In this document: one piece after another, positions 8,386 through 17,292 of the stretch
How positions within the stretch are numbered: the first letter of the stretch is position 1
Layout of the letters: each line of letters begins with the position of its first letter
NCBI RefSeq assembly: GCF_004358025.1
Contig: NZ_SMTL01000006.1
Location: 62,001 to 126,000 of the forward strand
DNA: 64,000 bases
From: Rhizobium deserti
GTDB lineage: Bacteria; Pseudomonadota; Alphaproteobacteria; Rhizobiales; Rhizobiaceae
Reading direction: 5' to 3'
Position numbers and translations under genes: made by a program
Notes under the pieces: model-generated
Databases searched by the model: none
The model's input: the letters and a program-made list of their open reading frames with translations, nothing else
What the model was told of the DNA's origin: nothing

Positions 8386-9614
8386 CGTACGGCTTCCTTT
8401 TCCTCAGCTGCGGGAAAAGCGGCGGCGAGATTGCCTGCAGATGGCCGGCCGGAAGTGGCGATCACCGGCCGGACCTTCTCCTCGGCCTTCAGGAAGCCGC
8501 CAGATTTGAGAACCACCATCTCTCCGTCGCTCAGTCCCTCCATGATTTCCACGGAACCGTCCTGACGGGCGCCGATGGTGACCGTGCGAAGGTCGGTCAC
8601 CCCGTCCTTGACCACGAAGACGCTATTCTCGCCGCTCACGGTCTTCACGGCGCTGCCAGGCAGGAGGATATTCCGCCGTGCGGATGCGATGATATGGCCA
8701 CGCGCGAAGATGCCAGGCTTCAGCCCGTTGCTCTCGTCAAGCTCGATCCGGACTTCACCGCTGCGCGTCGCGGGATCGAGCTCCGCAGCACTCAGCCTCA
8801 ATATTCCGCCAAGCGGACCGGAATAACCGGGCAGTGTAATGTCGGCATACATGCCTTCGCGAAGCCGCACGAAGCTGGTTTCTGTCACATGGGCAACGAA
8901 TTCCACGATTGCGTCTTTGGCAATAACAAAAAGCGGCCCCGATGATGCCGATGTCATCGCGCCGATACGCGCTGCCCGCGTAAGTACCAGCCCTTTTTCC
9001 GGGGCTCTTACCGTGCTGCGCTCGATCGTCAACTCGATCTCTTTCCGTTCTCGGGCGATGATCTGCGCATCTGCCTGAGCAAGCGCCAGCGACTGGCGCG
9101 CTAGCCCCAGCTCAGCAAGCGCACGGGCATGGGCATTTTGATGCTCGTCGAGCAGCTGCTGCGAAACCGCCCCCCTCGGCTGCAGCGCACGACTGCGCTC
9201 CAGCACCTTTCGGGTTTCCGCCTCCGTCACCATTGCGACGTCGAGCCTGCTCGCCTCTACCGCAACGGCAGCCTGAGCGCGTAGGATGCTGACCGCATTC
9301 TTGTCGAGCAACATATGGGCGTCGGTGGTATCCAGCAGGGCCAGCGGCTGGCCCTTTTCGACATATTGCCCCGCCTCGACGAGGATATGTTCGATGACCT
9401 GTCCCTGGATGAAGGGATGAACCTGTATCGTTTCTTTGGCGGCGAGCGAGCCCACGACCGGAATTTTCTCCGTCACCATGGCCTGCCTTGCAACGACCAC
9501 CGTCACCGGCATCTGCTCCTGCGCTCCGGAGGCAGACAGAAAAGCGAGCCACAGGAACAGAGCCCCTAAGACCGGACGCGCCTGCGACAAGAGTGATCGC
9601 GAAATACCAGCCAT
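8382..9614 (-). CDS. RND efflux periplasmic adaptor (membrane fusion protein)
   Basis: The protein has 410 residues with an N-terminal signal segment (VLGALFLWLAFLSASGAQ). It has the split lipoyl-like domain (VHPFIQGQVIEHILVEAGQYVEKGQPLALL and the later STVRAPEKGLVL half), a long alpha-helical hairpin between them, and C-terminal beta-barrel and membrane-proximal domains. In RND systems this protein links the inner-membrane pump to an outer-membrane TolC-type channel. It is the first gene of the operon and overlaps the pump gene by ATGA. A divergent AraC-type gene lies about 320 bases upstream. It may regulate this operon, but it is also next to a siderophore receptor. Confidence 0.95.
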   Translation of the reverse strand: MAGISRSLLSQARPVLGALFLWLAFLSASGAQEQMPVTVVVARQAMVTEKIPVVGSLAAKETIQVHPFIQGQVIEHILVEAGQYVEKGQPLALLDTTDAHMLLDKNAVSILRAQAAVAVEASRLDVAMVTEAETRKVLERSRALQPRGAVSQQLLDEHQNAHARALAELGLARQSLALAQADAQIIARERKEIELTIERSTVRAPEKGLVLTRAARIGAMTSASSGPLFVIAKDAIVEFVAHVTETSFVRLREGMYADITLPGYSGPLGGILRLSAAELDPATRSGEVRIELDESNGLKPGIFARGHIIASARRNILLPGSAVKTVSGENSVFVVKDGVTDLRTVTIGARQDGSVEIMEGLSDGEMVVLKSGGFLKAEEKVRPVIATSGRPSAGNLAAAFPAAEEKEAVR

Positions 9615-9932
9615 GAAACAACCTTCCGTTTGATCCGAGATGCCTTTGCATCTTGGGATGATCCGGATGGGACCATAGTGATCACCCTGCCTGCCGGTAT
9701 GTCATCACGTTAAGAAACGTTTCTATGGCAGCCCGTGGCGCCAATTCATCGGCAGCGGCAAGGGCAAACTCCTGGTAAACACGGCAAACTTGCGGATAGA
9801 ACATAAAGTTGATAACTGGCAGAAGCTTTATTGACCGCATCATCGTTTTAGGAAAACGAACAGCCATCCGGTTTGCAATTTTGCATCCGTTGTCGCTGCC
9901 CTGGAGCTTGCAGTTTGGACTTTTGGCATTCT
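9615..9932. other. Intergenic region between pump operon and AraC-type gene
   Basis: About 318 bases separate the adaptor start from the preferred ATG of the divergent regulator, so both promoters should lie here. A 61-codon open frame on the minus strand (9682-9867) has no recognisable domain or start signal, and I do not call it. No convincing operator was identified by eye. Confidence 0.5.
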
Positions 9933-10808
9933 ATGGTCTGGAAGACCGACGGGATACAGGTTGTTGCTCCGGTCAAATGGCGGTGCCTCGATGGCCTCGT
10001 CGGCGTTTTCTGGGAAGCGGAAAGCCAACCTGGCGCACAAGGCTATTATCTCGCCGAGGATCCGCGCATCATGATCTTCTCGGAAGACGTCTCGTCCCGC
10101 GTGAGGATTTCGAATGATAGCGGTGATTTCGTACGCAACCACAGGCCGATGACGCGCGCCATCTACATTCCGGCTGGCGTGCCCATGTGGACGACGAGCA
10201 GGTCACGGCATCGCTTCTCCCACCTCAACCTTCACATGCATCGGGACCGCGTGATGCGGTTTCTCTCCCCCTCGATCGGAAGTTCTGCAGCGCTGACTGC
10301 GCTCAAGCGTCCCGTAGAAATTCAGGACATTGGTCCGATCGAAACGCTGGCGGGACTGGTGGTCGATGAGATCTCCGCTCCTTCGCGGCACTCAGCCTTT
10401 GCGGAAAGCCTTGTTGGCAGCATCGTCACCGGCATGCTGGACATACCGAGTGGCGAAGGAAAGACGACAAGCGGCCGCCTGACGCAGGCGCAGATGAACA
10501 AACTCACCGCCCGCATCGACGCCCGAAGCGATTGCCGGCTGACGATCCAGGAAATGGCAGAAACCGTCGGCCTTTCCGAAAGCTGGTTTGCCAGCGTTTT
10601 CAAGCAAACGACCGGCAAGAGCCCGCTGCAGTGGCAGCTTGCCAAGCGTATCGAGCTTGCTAAGACGCTTCTGATGCAGGGCAACCTGCCGGTCGCCGAT
10701 ATCGCGGTGCAGCTGGGTTTTTCGGATCAGGCTCACCTAACGAAGGCATTTCGACAGGCGACCGGCAATACACCGGTCGCATGGCGGCGAGTACAGCAAC
10801 TGCTCTGA
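9933..10808 (+). CDS. AraC-family transcriptional regulator
   Basis: The protein has about 291 residues from the ATG at 9933. The frame extends to a TTG at 9873, but the extra Cys-rich residues look non-coding. The N-terminal half is an effector-binding domain without a clear family name. The last ~100 residues are the double helix-turn-helix: LTIQEMAETVGLSESWFASVFKQTTGKSPLQW, then LPVADIAVQLGFSDQAHLTKAFRQATGNTPVAWRR. It converges on a TonB-dependent siderophore receptor and is divergent from the RND pump. AraC regulators beside siderophore receptors often respond to the ferric siderophore, so that role is the better guess. Control of the pump remains possible. Confidence 0.9.
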   Translation: MVWKTDGIQVVAPVKWRCLDGLVGVFWEAESQPGAQGYYLAEDPRIMIFSEDVSSRVRISNDSGDFVRNHRPMTRAIYIPAGVPMWTTSRSRHRFSHLNLHMHRDRVMRFLSPSIGSSAALTALKRPVEIQDIGPIETLAGLVVDEISAPSRHSAFAESLVGSIVTGMLDIPSGEGKTTSGRLTQAQMNKLTARIDARSDCRLTIQEMAETVGLSESWFASVFKQTTGKSPLQWQLAKRIELAKTLLMQGNLPVADIAVQLGFSDQAHLTKAFRQATGNTPVAWRRVQQLL

Positions 10809-10847
10809 CAGGCTAAGCCCCCTGCAGCAGCAGATGGGGCTGAGGAT

Positions 10848-12986
10848 TTACCAGGTCTGGCGCAAGGTCGCCATGATGACCCGGCCGGGATTGTAATAAA
10901 CGCCGCCATCATCTTGGCTAGCAATGTGTTTCTCATCGAACAAATTGTTGGCGTTCAGCTGGAATGTCGTGTTCTTCTGGATCTTGTAGGTGAAGGCAGC
11001 ATCGAAGACCACTGCGCTTTCCGATTTGCCGGTATTGGTCAGATCCAGATAATAGGAGTCCAGATAGCGCGCACCGAGGCCAAAGCTCATGTCGCCTCGC
11101 GCACCCTCGCCTTCCAGCGTATAGGTGCCCCAGACAGAAACTGTGTGCTTGGGAACCCGCATCAAACGGTTGCCGTCGTTGGCACCGCCGGGCTCGTCGA
11201 TTTCAGAATCGATGTAGCTATAGGCGGCGATCAGATCGATATTGTTGGTCACCTCGGCCTTGGCTTCAAGTTCGACGCCGCGATGCCGGACCTTTTCAAC
11301 CGATGTCGGCAGATAGGTGACGCTGTCATAGACGGTAATGTTGCCCTTGGTCAGGTCGTAGACAGAGGCCGTGAACAAGGCAGGAAAAGCGTCTGGCCGA
11401 TATTTGATGCCCACTTCATACTGCTTGCCGGTCGTGGGATCGGTACCGAGGCCGGGCGGTGCGGCGGATTCGCCATAGCTTGCAAAGGTGGCCAGTTCTT
11501 CGGTGATCTTGTAGCTGACGCCAATACGCTTGGTGAACTCGCTATGGCTGTCTGAGTCGGAGGCACCCGTGAGCTGGTTAGTTTCGCTCAGGTCAAACCA
11601 GTCGTTGCGCAAGCCAAGACTTACCATCAGCTTGTCCGAAAAGGTCAGATCCTGCTGCAGATAGATTGCCTTGGTCTTCTGATCGATGGCCATGCTGTCG
11701 TAAGGCGCCAAAGGACCTGGCCCGCCAGAATAAATGGGGTTCTCCCAGTTGATGGGCGGCGCAGACGTGTAGAACGTGTCGGTGTCGGCCTCGAAACTAT
11801 TGTATTCGGTGCCAAGCAGCGTGCGACTTTCAACTGCCTCAAAGCTTGTCTCATAGACCAGGTTCGCATCGATAATGAACTGTTCCGTCGACTTGTCGCT
11901 GCCGAAGAAATAGCGGTCGGCGATGTTTGAGCCATCAGTCCTCGTGTTGGACAGATAGGCGCTGCCGAATGCGTCATCCGATTTGCTGTAACGGGCATTG
12001 GACGCAAAACTCAGCCCGTCACCGAAATCATGGTCGAACATGACGCTGTAGGTGTTCCGGTTGGTCGTCCTGAAATAGTAATCCGGCTCGCCGAAGAACT
12101 CGTCCCGATCAAAATCCGTGCCGAGGGGCTGGCCGCCGCTCCCCGGTACGCCGTCTCTGTCCAGGTGGTCGAAGACGAATGAAAGGCTGGTGACATCCGT
12201 TGGGCGCCAGGTCAGGCCACCCATGATGAAGTTTTCATCGTTCTGGGAATAGTCGTATTCCGCGTCCGCCCGCTGGAACTTGCCGGTCAGCCGGTATGAC
12301 AGCGTATCGTCCTCGGTGATATTGTCACCCAAATCGAAGCCAGCCTCTTTGTGGGCAAACGAGCCGCCTGTCCCATAGACCTCGCCGAAACGCTCGGTCT
12401 TGGGCAGCTTGGTGACATAGTTGACCGAGCCGCCCGGCTCGGCGGCGCCAAAGCCCGCAGAACTTGTTCCCTTCAGAACTTCGATGCGCTCATAGGCGTA
12501 AGGCTCTTCCCGCGTACCGGCGAAGGTCCTGCCGATCGCAAGCCCGTCGCGATATGTGTAGGGCGTAAATCCGCGGATATCGAAGAAATCATAGCGATCG
12601 TCCGAGCCGTAGAAATCTGTCACGACGCCAGCAGTATATTGCACGACCTGTTCAACGCTATCGGCGCCGCGTTCCTCGACTTCCTTGGAGGTGATGACGG
12701 ACACGGATGCGGGTGCAACAAGGATGTCAGTCGGCAATTTGCCAGCGCCGGTCGTCTGCGTCGCGACGACGGAATTGGCGTCGTTGCTGGTGTCCAGCGC
12801 CGTGCTTGAGCCATTCCCTTGGAGAACGATTGGCGCGAGCGTCGTATCCGAACCCGCCGGTTGAGTGTCCTGACCCAGGACAACAGCCGGGGTCAAGGCG
12901 ACGAGCGCGGTACAACCCAGGAGAACTGCCCTCCTGTAACGCTTAAGGGCTCGTCTCGGGTTACCTCTTGTGCGTTCCATGTCCAT
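10848..12986 (-). CDS. TonB-dependent siderophore receptor
   Basis: This is an outer-membrane receptor of about 712 residues from the ATG at 12986; a second ATG six bases on has better ribosome-site spacing (GAAGAG). It has a signal peptide (RAVLLGCTALVALTPAVVLGQ) and a plug domain with SVSVITSKEVEERGADSVEQ and GGSVNYVTKLP. A 22-strand barrel follows, with the C-terminal signature RVIMATLRQTW ending in an aromatic residue. Features such as DIRGFTPYTYRDG and YERIEVLKGTSSAGFG place it with ferric-siderophore (FhuA/FpvA-like) receptors. It lacks the N-terminal signalling extension of FecA-type transducers. It is divergent from a matching ABC importer. No siderophore synthesis genes are nearby, so it may take up foreign siderophores. 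Confidence 0.95.
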   Translation of the reverse strand: MDMERTRGNPRRALKRYRRAVLLGCTALVALTPAVVLGQDTQPAGSDTTLAPIVLQGNGSSTALDTSNDANSVVATQTTGAGKLPTDILVAPASVSVITSKEVEERGADSVEQVVQYTAGVVTDFYGSDDRYDFFDIRGFTPYTYRDGLAIGRTFAGTREEPYAYERIEVLKGTSSAGFGAAEPGGSVNYVTKLPKTERFGEVYGTGGSFAHKEAGFDLGDNITEDDTLSYRLTGKFQRADAEYDYSQNDENFIMGGLTWRPTDVTSLSFVFDHLDRDGVPGSGGQPLGTDFDRDEFFGEPDYYFRTTNRNTYSVMFDHDFGDGLSFASNARYSKSDDAFGSAYLSNTRTDGSNIADRYFFGSDKSTEQFIIDANLVYETSFEAVESRTLLGTEYNSFEADTDTFYTSAPPINWENPIYSGGPGPLAPYDSMAIDQKTKAIYLQQDLTFSDKLMVSLGLRNDWFDLSETNQLTGASDSDSHSEFTKRIGVSYKITEELATFASYGESAAPPGLGTDPTTGKQYEVGIKYRPDAFPALFTASVYDLTKGNITVYDSVTYLPTSVEKVRHRGVELEAKAEVTNNIDLIAAYSYIDSEIDEPGGANDGNRLMRVPKHTVSVWGTYTLEGEGARGDMSFGLGARYLDSYYLDLTNTGKSESAVVFDAAFTYKIQKNTTFQLNANNLFDEKHIASQDDGGVYYNPGRVIMATLRQTW

Positions 12987-13299
12987 GCTCTTCTGATCAA
13001 GTTGATGTGGCAGCAGCAACCTCCGACAGGCAGAGGCTGCGATCGAGACTGAAGAAAGATGTGGCTGGACAGAATTGCTGCTGGAACCAGATCCCCTTCG
13101 AACAGTCCCACCATCAAGCCCCATCATACCCCATACCGCTCCTAACTTGAGTAAACTTATCTAGTATTGTATGTTTTCCCAGTTTTGTAGGTTTCCACGG
13201 AAATCTCGCCTTCCTTCCACTCTGTATCTGCGCAAGCGTTGACGATAGCGGCTGAACCTGAGACTGGAAGTCACCAATAGTCCAGGCGGAGGTTGCACC
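12987..13299. other. Divergent promoter region of receptor and importer
   Basis: This stretch of 313 bases holds promoters for both the receptor and the ABC importer. The only notable structure is an imperfect dyad at 13146-13166. A minus-strand frame running upstream of the receptor start is not supported as coding. Confidence 0.5.
13146..13166. promoter_or_regulatory. Possible iron-regulator operator (RirA/IRO-like dyad)
   Basis: ACTTGA and TCTAGT flank nine bases and match as a dyad in five of six positions. The inner TGA-N9-TCT resembles the TGA-N9-TCA core reported for rhizobial iron-responsive operators bound by RirA. It lies 134 bases before the binding-protein gene and 160 before the receptor gene. 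The match is imperfect and the assignment is tentative. Confidence 0.3.
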
Positions 13300-14304
13300 A
13301 TGCTGCCAGTCTTTGATCATGCTATGCGATTTGCTGCCTCGTGCATGCTGATCCTCTTCGCCGCCGCCGGAGTTCAGGCGGCAGATGGATCCTCGAGCTA
13401 TCCGATTAATATCAAGCACGCGCTCGGCACGACGATCATCACCAAGAAGCCGGAAAGGGTTGCGACGGTCGCCTGGGCGAACCAGGAGGTTCCGCTTGCG
13501 CTGGGCATCGTGCCGGTCGGCATGGCGGCCGCCAACTTCGGCGACGACGATGGCGACAGGATCCTCCCCTGGGTATCGGAAAGGCTTGTGCAGCTCGGCG
13601 CCGAAAAGCCCATCCTTTTCGACGAGGGCGACGGGATCGATTTCGAGGCAGTGGCTGCGACGCAACCGGACATCATCCTGGCTGCCTATTCCGGCCTCAG
13701 CCAGCAAGACTATGACACATTGAGCCAGATTGCTCCGGTCGTTGCCTATCCGGACGCTCCCTGGTCGACCGATTGGCGCACGATGATCCGCTTCAACGCC
13801 CTAGGCCTTGGCTTGGCTGCCGAGGGCGAAGCGCTGATTACTAAGATCGAAGCGGAGATCGCAGCAGCCGTCGCAGGCCATCCGGAACTGCGCGACAAGA
13901 CGGCAATGTTCATCACCCATCTCAATGCCGCCGATCTCAGCACCATCAATTTCTACACGACGGACGACACGCGGGTAAAATTCTTCGCTGACCTGGGCTT
14001 GAAGTCGCCGAAGAGCGTGGTGAATGCGTCCTCGCCCGGCAAATATGCCGGTTCGGTCAGCGCGGAGCGGATCGACGATTTCGATGATGTCGACATTCTC
14101 GTCACCTATGGCGACAAGAGGCTGCTCGACGCGCTGGAAGCCAATCCCCTGATGGAAAAAATGCCGGCCGTGCAGAGAAAATCCTTGATCACGCTCGGCC
14201 GCAATCCAATTGGCACGGCCGCGAACCCGACACCACTTTCCATCCCCTGGGTCCTGAAGGACTACGTCGCCCTGCTCGCCGACGCCGTCAAAAAAGCGGA
14301 ATGA
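13300..14304 (+). CDS. Iron-siderophore ABC transporter, substrate-binding protein
   Basis: This 334-residue periplasmic binding protein of the FecB/FepB/FhuD type has a signal peptide (RFAASCMLILFAAAGVQA); an ATG at 13324 would give a more usual signal length. It shows the class III binding-protein pattern: KPERVATVAWANQEVPLALGIVPVGMA, then DFEAVAATQPDIILAAYSGLSQQDYDTLSQIAPVVAY, a long linking helix, and a second lobe ending in the region LSIPWVLKDYVALLA. It should deliver the ferric siderophore to the permeases encoded next. Its stop overlaps the first permease start (ATGATG), so the importer genes form one operon. Confidence 0.93.
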   Translation: MLPVFDHAMRFAASCMLILFAAAGVQAADGSSSYPINIKHALGTTIITKKPERVATVAWANQEVPLALGIVPVGMAAANFGDDDGDRILPWVSERLVQLGAEKPILFDEGDGIDFEAVAATQPDIILAAYSGLSQQDYDTLSQIAPVVAYPDAPWSTDWRTMIRFNALGLGLAAEGEALITKIEAEIAAAVAGHPELRDKTAMFITHLNAADLSTINFYTTDDTRVKFFADLGLKSPKSVVNASSPGKYAGSVSAERIDDFDDVDILVTYGDKRLLDALEANPLMEKMPAVQRKSLITLGRNPIGTAANPTPLSIPWVLKDYVALLADAVKKAE

Positions 14305-15344
14305 TGCCTGCGCGGATGAAGACTCTCGCCCGGCCCACCATGCCGGGCATCGCCAAGCGTACCCGCAGCGTCTGGCTTCTTGTCACGCTCGCGCTGCTGG
14401 CTGTGCTATGTGCCTTGTCGGTGACGATCGGCACGCGCGATGTCGCTTTCGCCGATATCATCGCAGCGCTTCAGGGTCATGTCGAGACGATCGGTCAGGC
14501 GGCGGTGGCCCTGCGGATTCCACGTACGCTGCTTGCCTTATTGGCCGGTGCCGCGCTCAGTCTTGCTGGTGCTGTCATGCAGGGCGTGACTCGTAACCCT
14601 TTGGCCGACCCTGGCATTCTGGGCGTCAATATGGGGGCTTCGCTCGCCGTGGTGATCGGCGTTGTTTGGTTCGATATCACATCCGCTTATGCGTTTATCT
14701 GGACAGCCATCGCAGGCTCGGCAGCCGCGGCCGTCTTCGTTTATACGATCGGTTCTCTGGGGCGTGGTGGGGCAACGCCACTGAAACTGGCGCTGGCCGG
14801 GGCAGCCACTTCAGTGGCCTTTTCCTCGCTGGTCATCGCCATTGTACTACCTCGCAGCGACATCGCTGGGGGAATCCGCTCGTGGCAGATCGGCGGCGTG
14901 GGCGGAGCCACCTTCGAGCGCATCTCACCCATGCTGCCGTTTCTCCTTGTCGGCTTTGCCGTCAGCCTGCTGTCGGCTCGCAAGCTGAATTCGCTTGCTC
15001 TCGGTGATGAACTCGCCAGTGGCCTTGGTGAGCGCGTCGCTGTCGCACGCGCCACGGCGGCATTTGGCGCTATTCTCCTCTGCGCTGCCACCACTGCCGT
15101 TTGCGGGCCCATCGGCTTCCTTGGACTGGTCGTCCCGCATGTATGCCGGCTTCTTGTTGGGATCGACTACCGCTGGCTTTTGCCGTTTTCTGCTTTGGGT
15201 GGCGCCTGCTTGCTGATTGCAGCCGACGTCGTCGGCCGCATCGTTGCCAGGCCCGCGGAGCTCGATGTGGGCATCATCACCGCGCTCATCGGGGCACCCT
15301 TCTTCATCTGGGTCGTCCGCCGCCAAAAGGTCCGAGAACTTTGA
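14301..15344 (+). CDS. Iron-siderophore ABC transporter permease (FecCD family), first copy
   Basis: The 347-residue inner-membrane protein has about ten hydrophobic segments. It has FecCD signatures RIPRTLLALLAGAALSLAGAVMQGVTRNPLADPGILGVNMGAS and, near the end, GPIGFLGLVVPHVCRLLVG, which contains the loop that contacts the ATPase. It pairs with the second permease to form the transmembrane pore. It overlaps the preceding gene at ATGATG and the next gene at TGATG, so translation is coupled throughout. An ATG at 14304 is an equally good start. Confidence 0.94.
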   Translation: MMPARMKTLARPTMPGIAKRTRSVWLLVTLALLAVLCALSVTIGTRDVAFADIIAALQGHVETIGQAAVALRIPRTLLALLAGAALSLAGAVMQGVTRNPLADPGILGVNMGASLAVVIGVVWFDITSAYAFIWTAIAGSAAAAVFVYTIGSLGRGGATPLKLALAGAATSVAFSSLVIAIVLPRSDIAGGIRSWQIGGVGGATFERISPMLPFLLVGFAVSLLSARKLNSLALGDELASGLGERVAVARATAAFGAILLCAATTAVCGPIGFLGLVVPHVCRLLVGIDYRWLLPFSALGGACLLIAADVVGRIVARPAELDVGIITALIGAPFFIWVVRRQKVREL

Positions 15345-16381
15345 TGGTGACATCCTCTACCCTTGAGATCATCGTAGCGAGCAGGCGCCGGCGCCAGAAA
15401 AAATACGTTCTGGTGGTGGGCGCGCTTGCCGTGCTGCTCGTCTTGATCTTCGCGATCACCTTGTCAGTGGGCCATTCCTTCACCCCGCCTGGCGACGTGT
15501 TGCGTGTGCTGATGGGGGAGGCGGTACCCGGCGCAAGCTTTACGGTTGGGCAGCTCCGGCTGCCACGGGCACTGCTCGGTCTGCTTGCCGGACTGAGTTT
15601 CGGATTGGGCGGCGTCGCTTTCCAGATCATGCTGCGCAATCCGCTTGCTAGCCCCGATATCATCGGCATCAGCTCCGGGGCCAGCGCTGCGGCAGTCTTT
15701 GCCATTGTCGTCCTGTCGCTGAAGGGGCCGATCGTCTCTGTGTTGGCCGTCAGTGCCGGTCTCGGCGTAGCGCTTGCAGTCTACGGACTATCCTTCCGAA
15801 ACGGCGTGGCGGGAACGAGGCTCATCCTTGTCGGGATCGGCGTCTCAGCCATGCTGGAGAGCGTTGTCGCCTATATCCTATCGCAGGCGCCGGCTTGGAG
15901 CCTGCAGGAGGCGATGCGCTGGCTGACAGGCAGTGTCAACGGCGCGCAGCTTGACCAGTCCGCTACGTTGGCGATCGCACTTGCTGTCTGCGGCGGACTG
16001 TTGCTCAGCCGGGCACGCGACATAGAAGCGTTGCGACTGGGGGACGATATGGCGGCGGCCCTGGGCGTTCGAGTATCCGAGACCCGGATGATCATCATCG
16101 TTACGGCAGTGGGCTTGATCGCTTGCGCAACAGCTGTAACCGGCCCGATCGCATTCGTGGCATTCCTGTCGGGTCCGATCGCCGGCCGCATCGTCGGCGA
16201 CAGCGGGCCCGTCCTTCTTCCCGCAGCTCTTATTGGAGCAGTTCTGGTTCTGGGAGGCGACTATGCCGGTCAGTTCCTTCTTGCCAGCCGCTATCCGGTC
16301 GGCGTGATAACGGGGGCACTCGGAGCACCCTATCTGATTTATCTCATTATACGCGTCAGCCGGGCCGGAGGCTCCTTATGA
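15344..16381 (+). CDS. Iron-siderophore ABC transporter permease (FecCD family), second copy
   Basis: The protein has 345 residues from the ATG at 15344, which overlaps the previous stop. The frame is open much further upstream, but that part overlaps the first permease. It is a FecCD-family protein with RLPRALLGLLAGLSFGLGGVAFQ, RNPLASPDIIGISSGASAAA and the coupling-loop region GPIAFVAFLSGPIAGRIVG. It should form a heterodimer with the first permease. Its stop overlaps the ATPase start by ATGA. Confidence 0.94.
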   Translation: MVTSSTLEIIVASRRRRQKKYVLVVGALAVLLVLIFAITLSVGHSFTPPGDVLRVLMGEAVPGASFTVGQLRLPRALLGLLAGLSFGLGGVAFQIMLRNPLASPDIIGISSGASAAAVFAIVVLSLKGPIVSVLAVSAGLGVALAVYGLSFRNGVAGTRLILVGIGVSAMLESVVAYILSQAPAWSLQEAMRWLTGSVNGAQLDQSATLAIALAVCGGLLLSRARDIEALRLGDDMAAALGVRVSETRMIIIVTAVGLIACATAVTGPIAFVAFLSGPIAGRIVGDSGPVLLPAALIGAVLVLGGDYAGQFLLASRYPVGVITGALGAPYLIYLIIRVSRAGGSL

Positions 16382-17181
16382 CCACCCATTCCTTGATCGT
16401 TACCGGCCTTGCCGCCGGGTATGGTGACAGCGACATCCTGCACGATCTCGACCTGACCGTTCCTGCCGGCAAGATAACAGCCATTGTCGGCGCCAATGCC
16501 TGCGGAAAGTCCACGCTTCTGCGCGCAATGTCCCGCCTTCTCAAGCCGCGGGCCGGTCAGGTACTGCTCGATGGCAAATCGGTGCACAAGACGTCCCCAA
16601 AGGAACTCGCGCGTACCCTTGGACTTCTGCCGCAATCGCCGATTGCCCCGGAAGGCATTACCGTCGCCGATCTCGTCAGCCGCGGGCGGCATCCCCATCA
16701 GGGCTTGTTTGGGCGCTGGACGCGGGAGGACGACGAGGCTGTCAGGGCGGCCCTTGATGTGACCAAGACTGGGGACATTGCCGAGCGAAACGTCGATGAG
16801 CTTTCCGGCGGCCAGCGGCAGCGTGTCTGGATTGCCATGGCGCTTGCACAGGAAACGGAGGTCCTGCTGCTTGACGAGCCGACAACCTTTCTGGACATCA
16901 ACCATCAGATCGAGGTGCTGGATCTGATGACAGACCTCAACCAGACCCGCGGCACCACGATCGCCATGGTTCTTCACGACCTCAACTTGGCTGCACGCTA
17001 TGCCGACTATCTCATTGCGATGACAGCCGGGCGCGTCCATGTTTCGGGATCGCCGGAAACCGTTCTGACCGAGGATAATGTGCGGCAGGTCTTCGGCCTC
17101 GAAAGCAGGGTTATCGCCGATCCGACATCCGGACGGCCCATCATGCTGCCGCTCGGGCGCCATCATGTTACGCAAGCATGA
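16378..17181 (+). CDS. Iron-siderophore ABC transporter ATP-binding protein
   Basis: The 267-residue cytoplasmic ATPase is of the FepC/FhuC type. The Walker A motif is GANACGKST, the signature LSGGQRQRVWIAMAL, Walker B LLLDEPTTFLD and the switch His is in VLHDLNLAARYAD. The start ATG at 16378 overlaps the previous stop. It is the last gene of the four-gene importer operon. It should power uptake of the substrate delivered through the divergent TonB receptor. Confidence 0.95.
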   Translation: MTTHSLIVTGLAAGYGDSDILHDLDLTVPAGKITAIVGANACGKSTLLRAMSRLLKPRAGQVLLDGKSVHKTSPKELARTLGLLPQSPIAPEGITVADLVSRGRHPHQGLFGRWTREDDEAVRAALDVTKTGDIAERNVDELSGGQRQRVWIAMALAQETEVLLLDEPTTFLDINHQIEVLDLMTDLNQTRGTTIAMVLHDLNLAARYADYLIAMTAGRVHVSGSPETVLTEDNVRQVFGLESRVIADPTSGRPIMLPLGRHHVTQA

Positions 17182-17292
17182 TGGTTGCGAAGAGTGTCCT
17201 CAGCACCAAGGGCAATGGTTGATGAGAGCGTCAGCTTCCGATGGCAATCGTTAGTTCTTGCCGAAGCGAGCCGCTGAGTCCATATAGCCGCC

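Noticed and set aside
9682-9867. Minus-strand frame of 61 codons between the adaptor and AraC-type genes
   Set aside because: It faintly recalls the tail of a TetR-type protein, but no DNA-binding part exists upstream and no start signal is visible.
11000-12900. Plus-strand frames opposite the TonB receptor gene
   Set aside because: They are shadows of the receptor frame, which has a complete plug, barrel and C-terminal signature.
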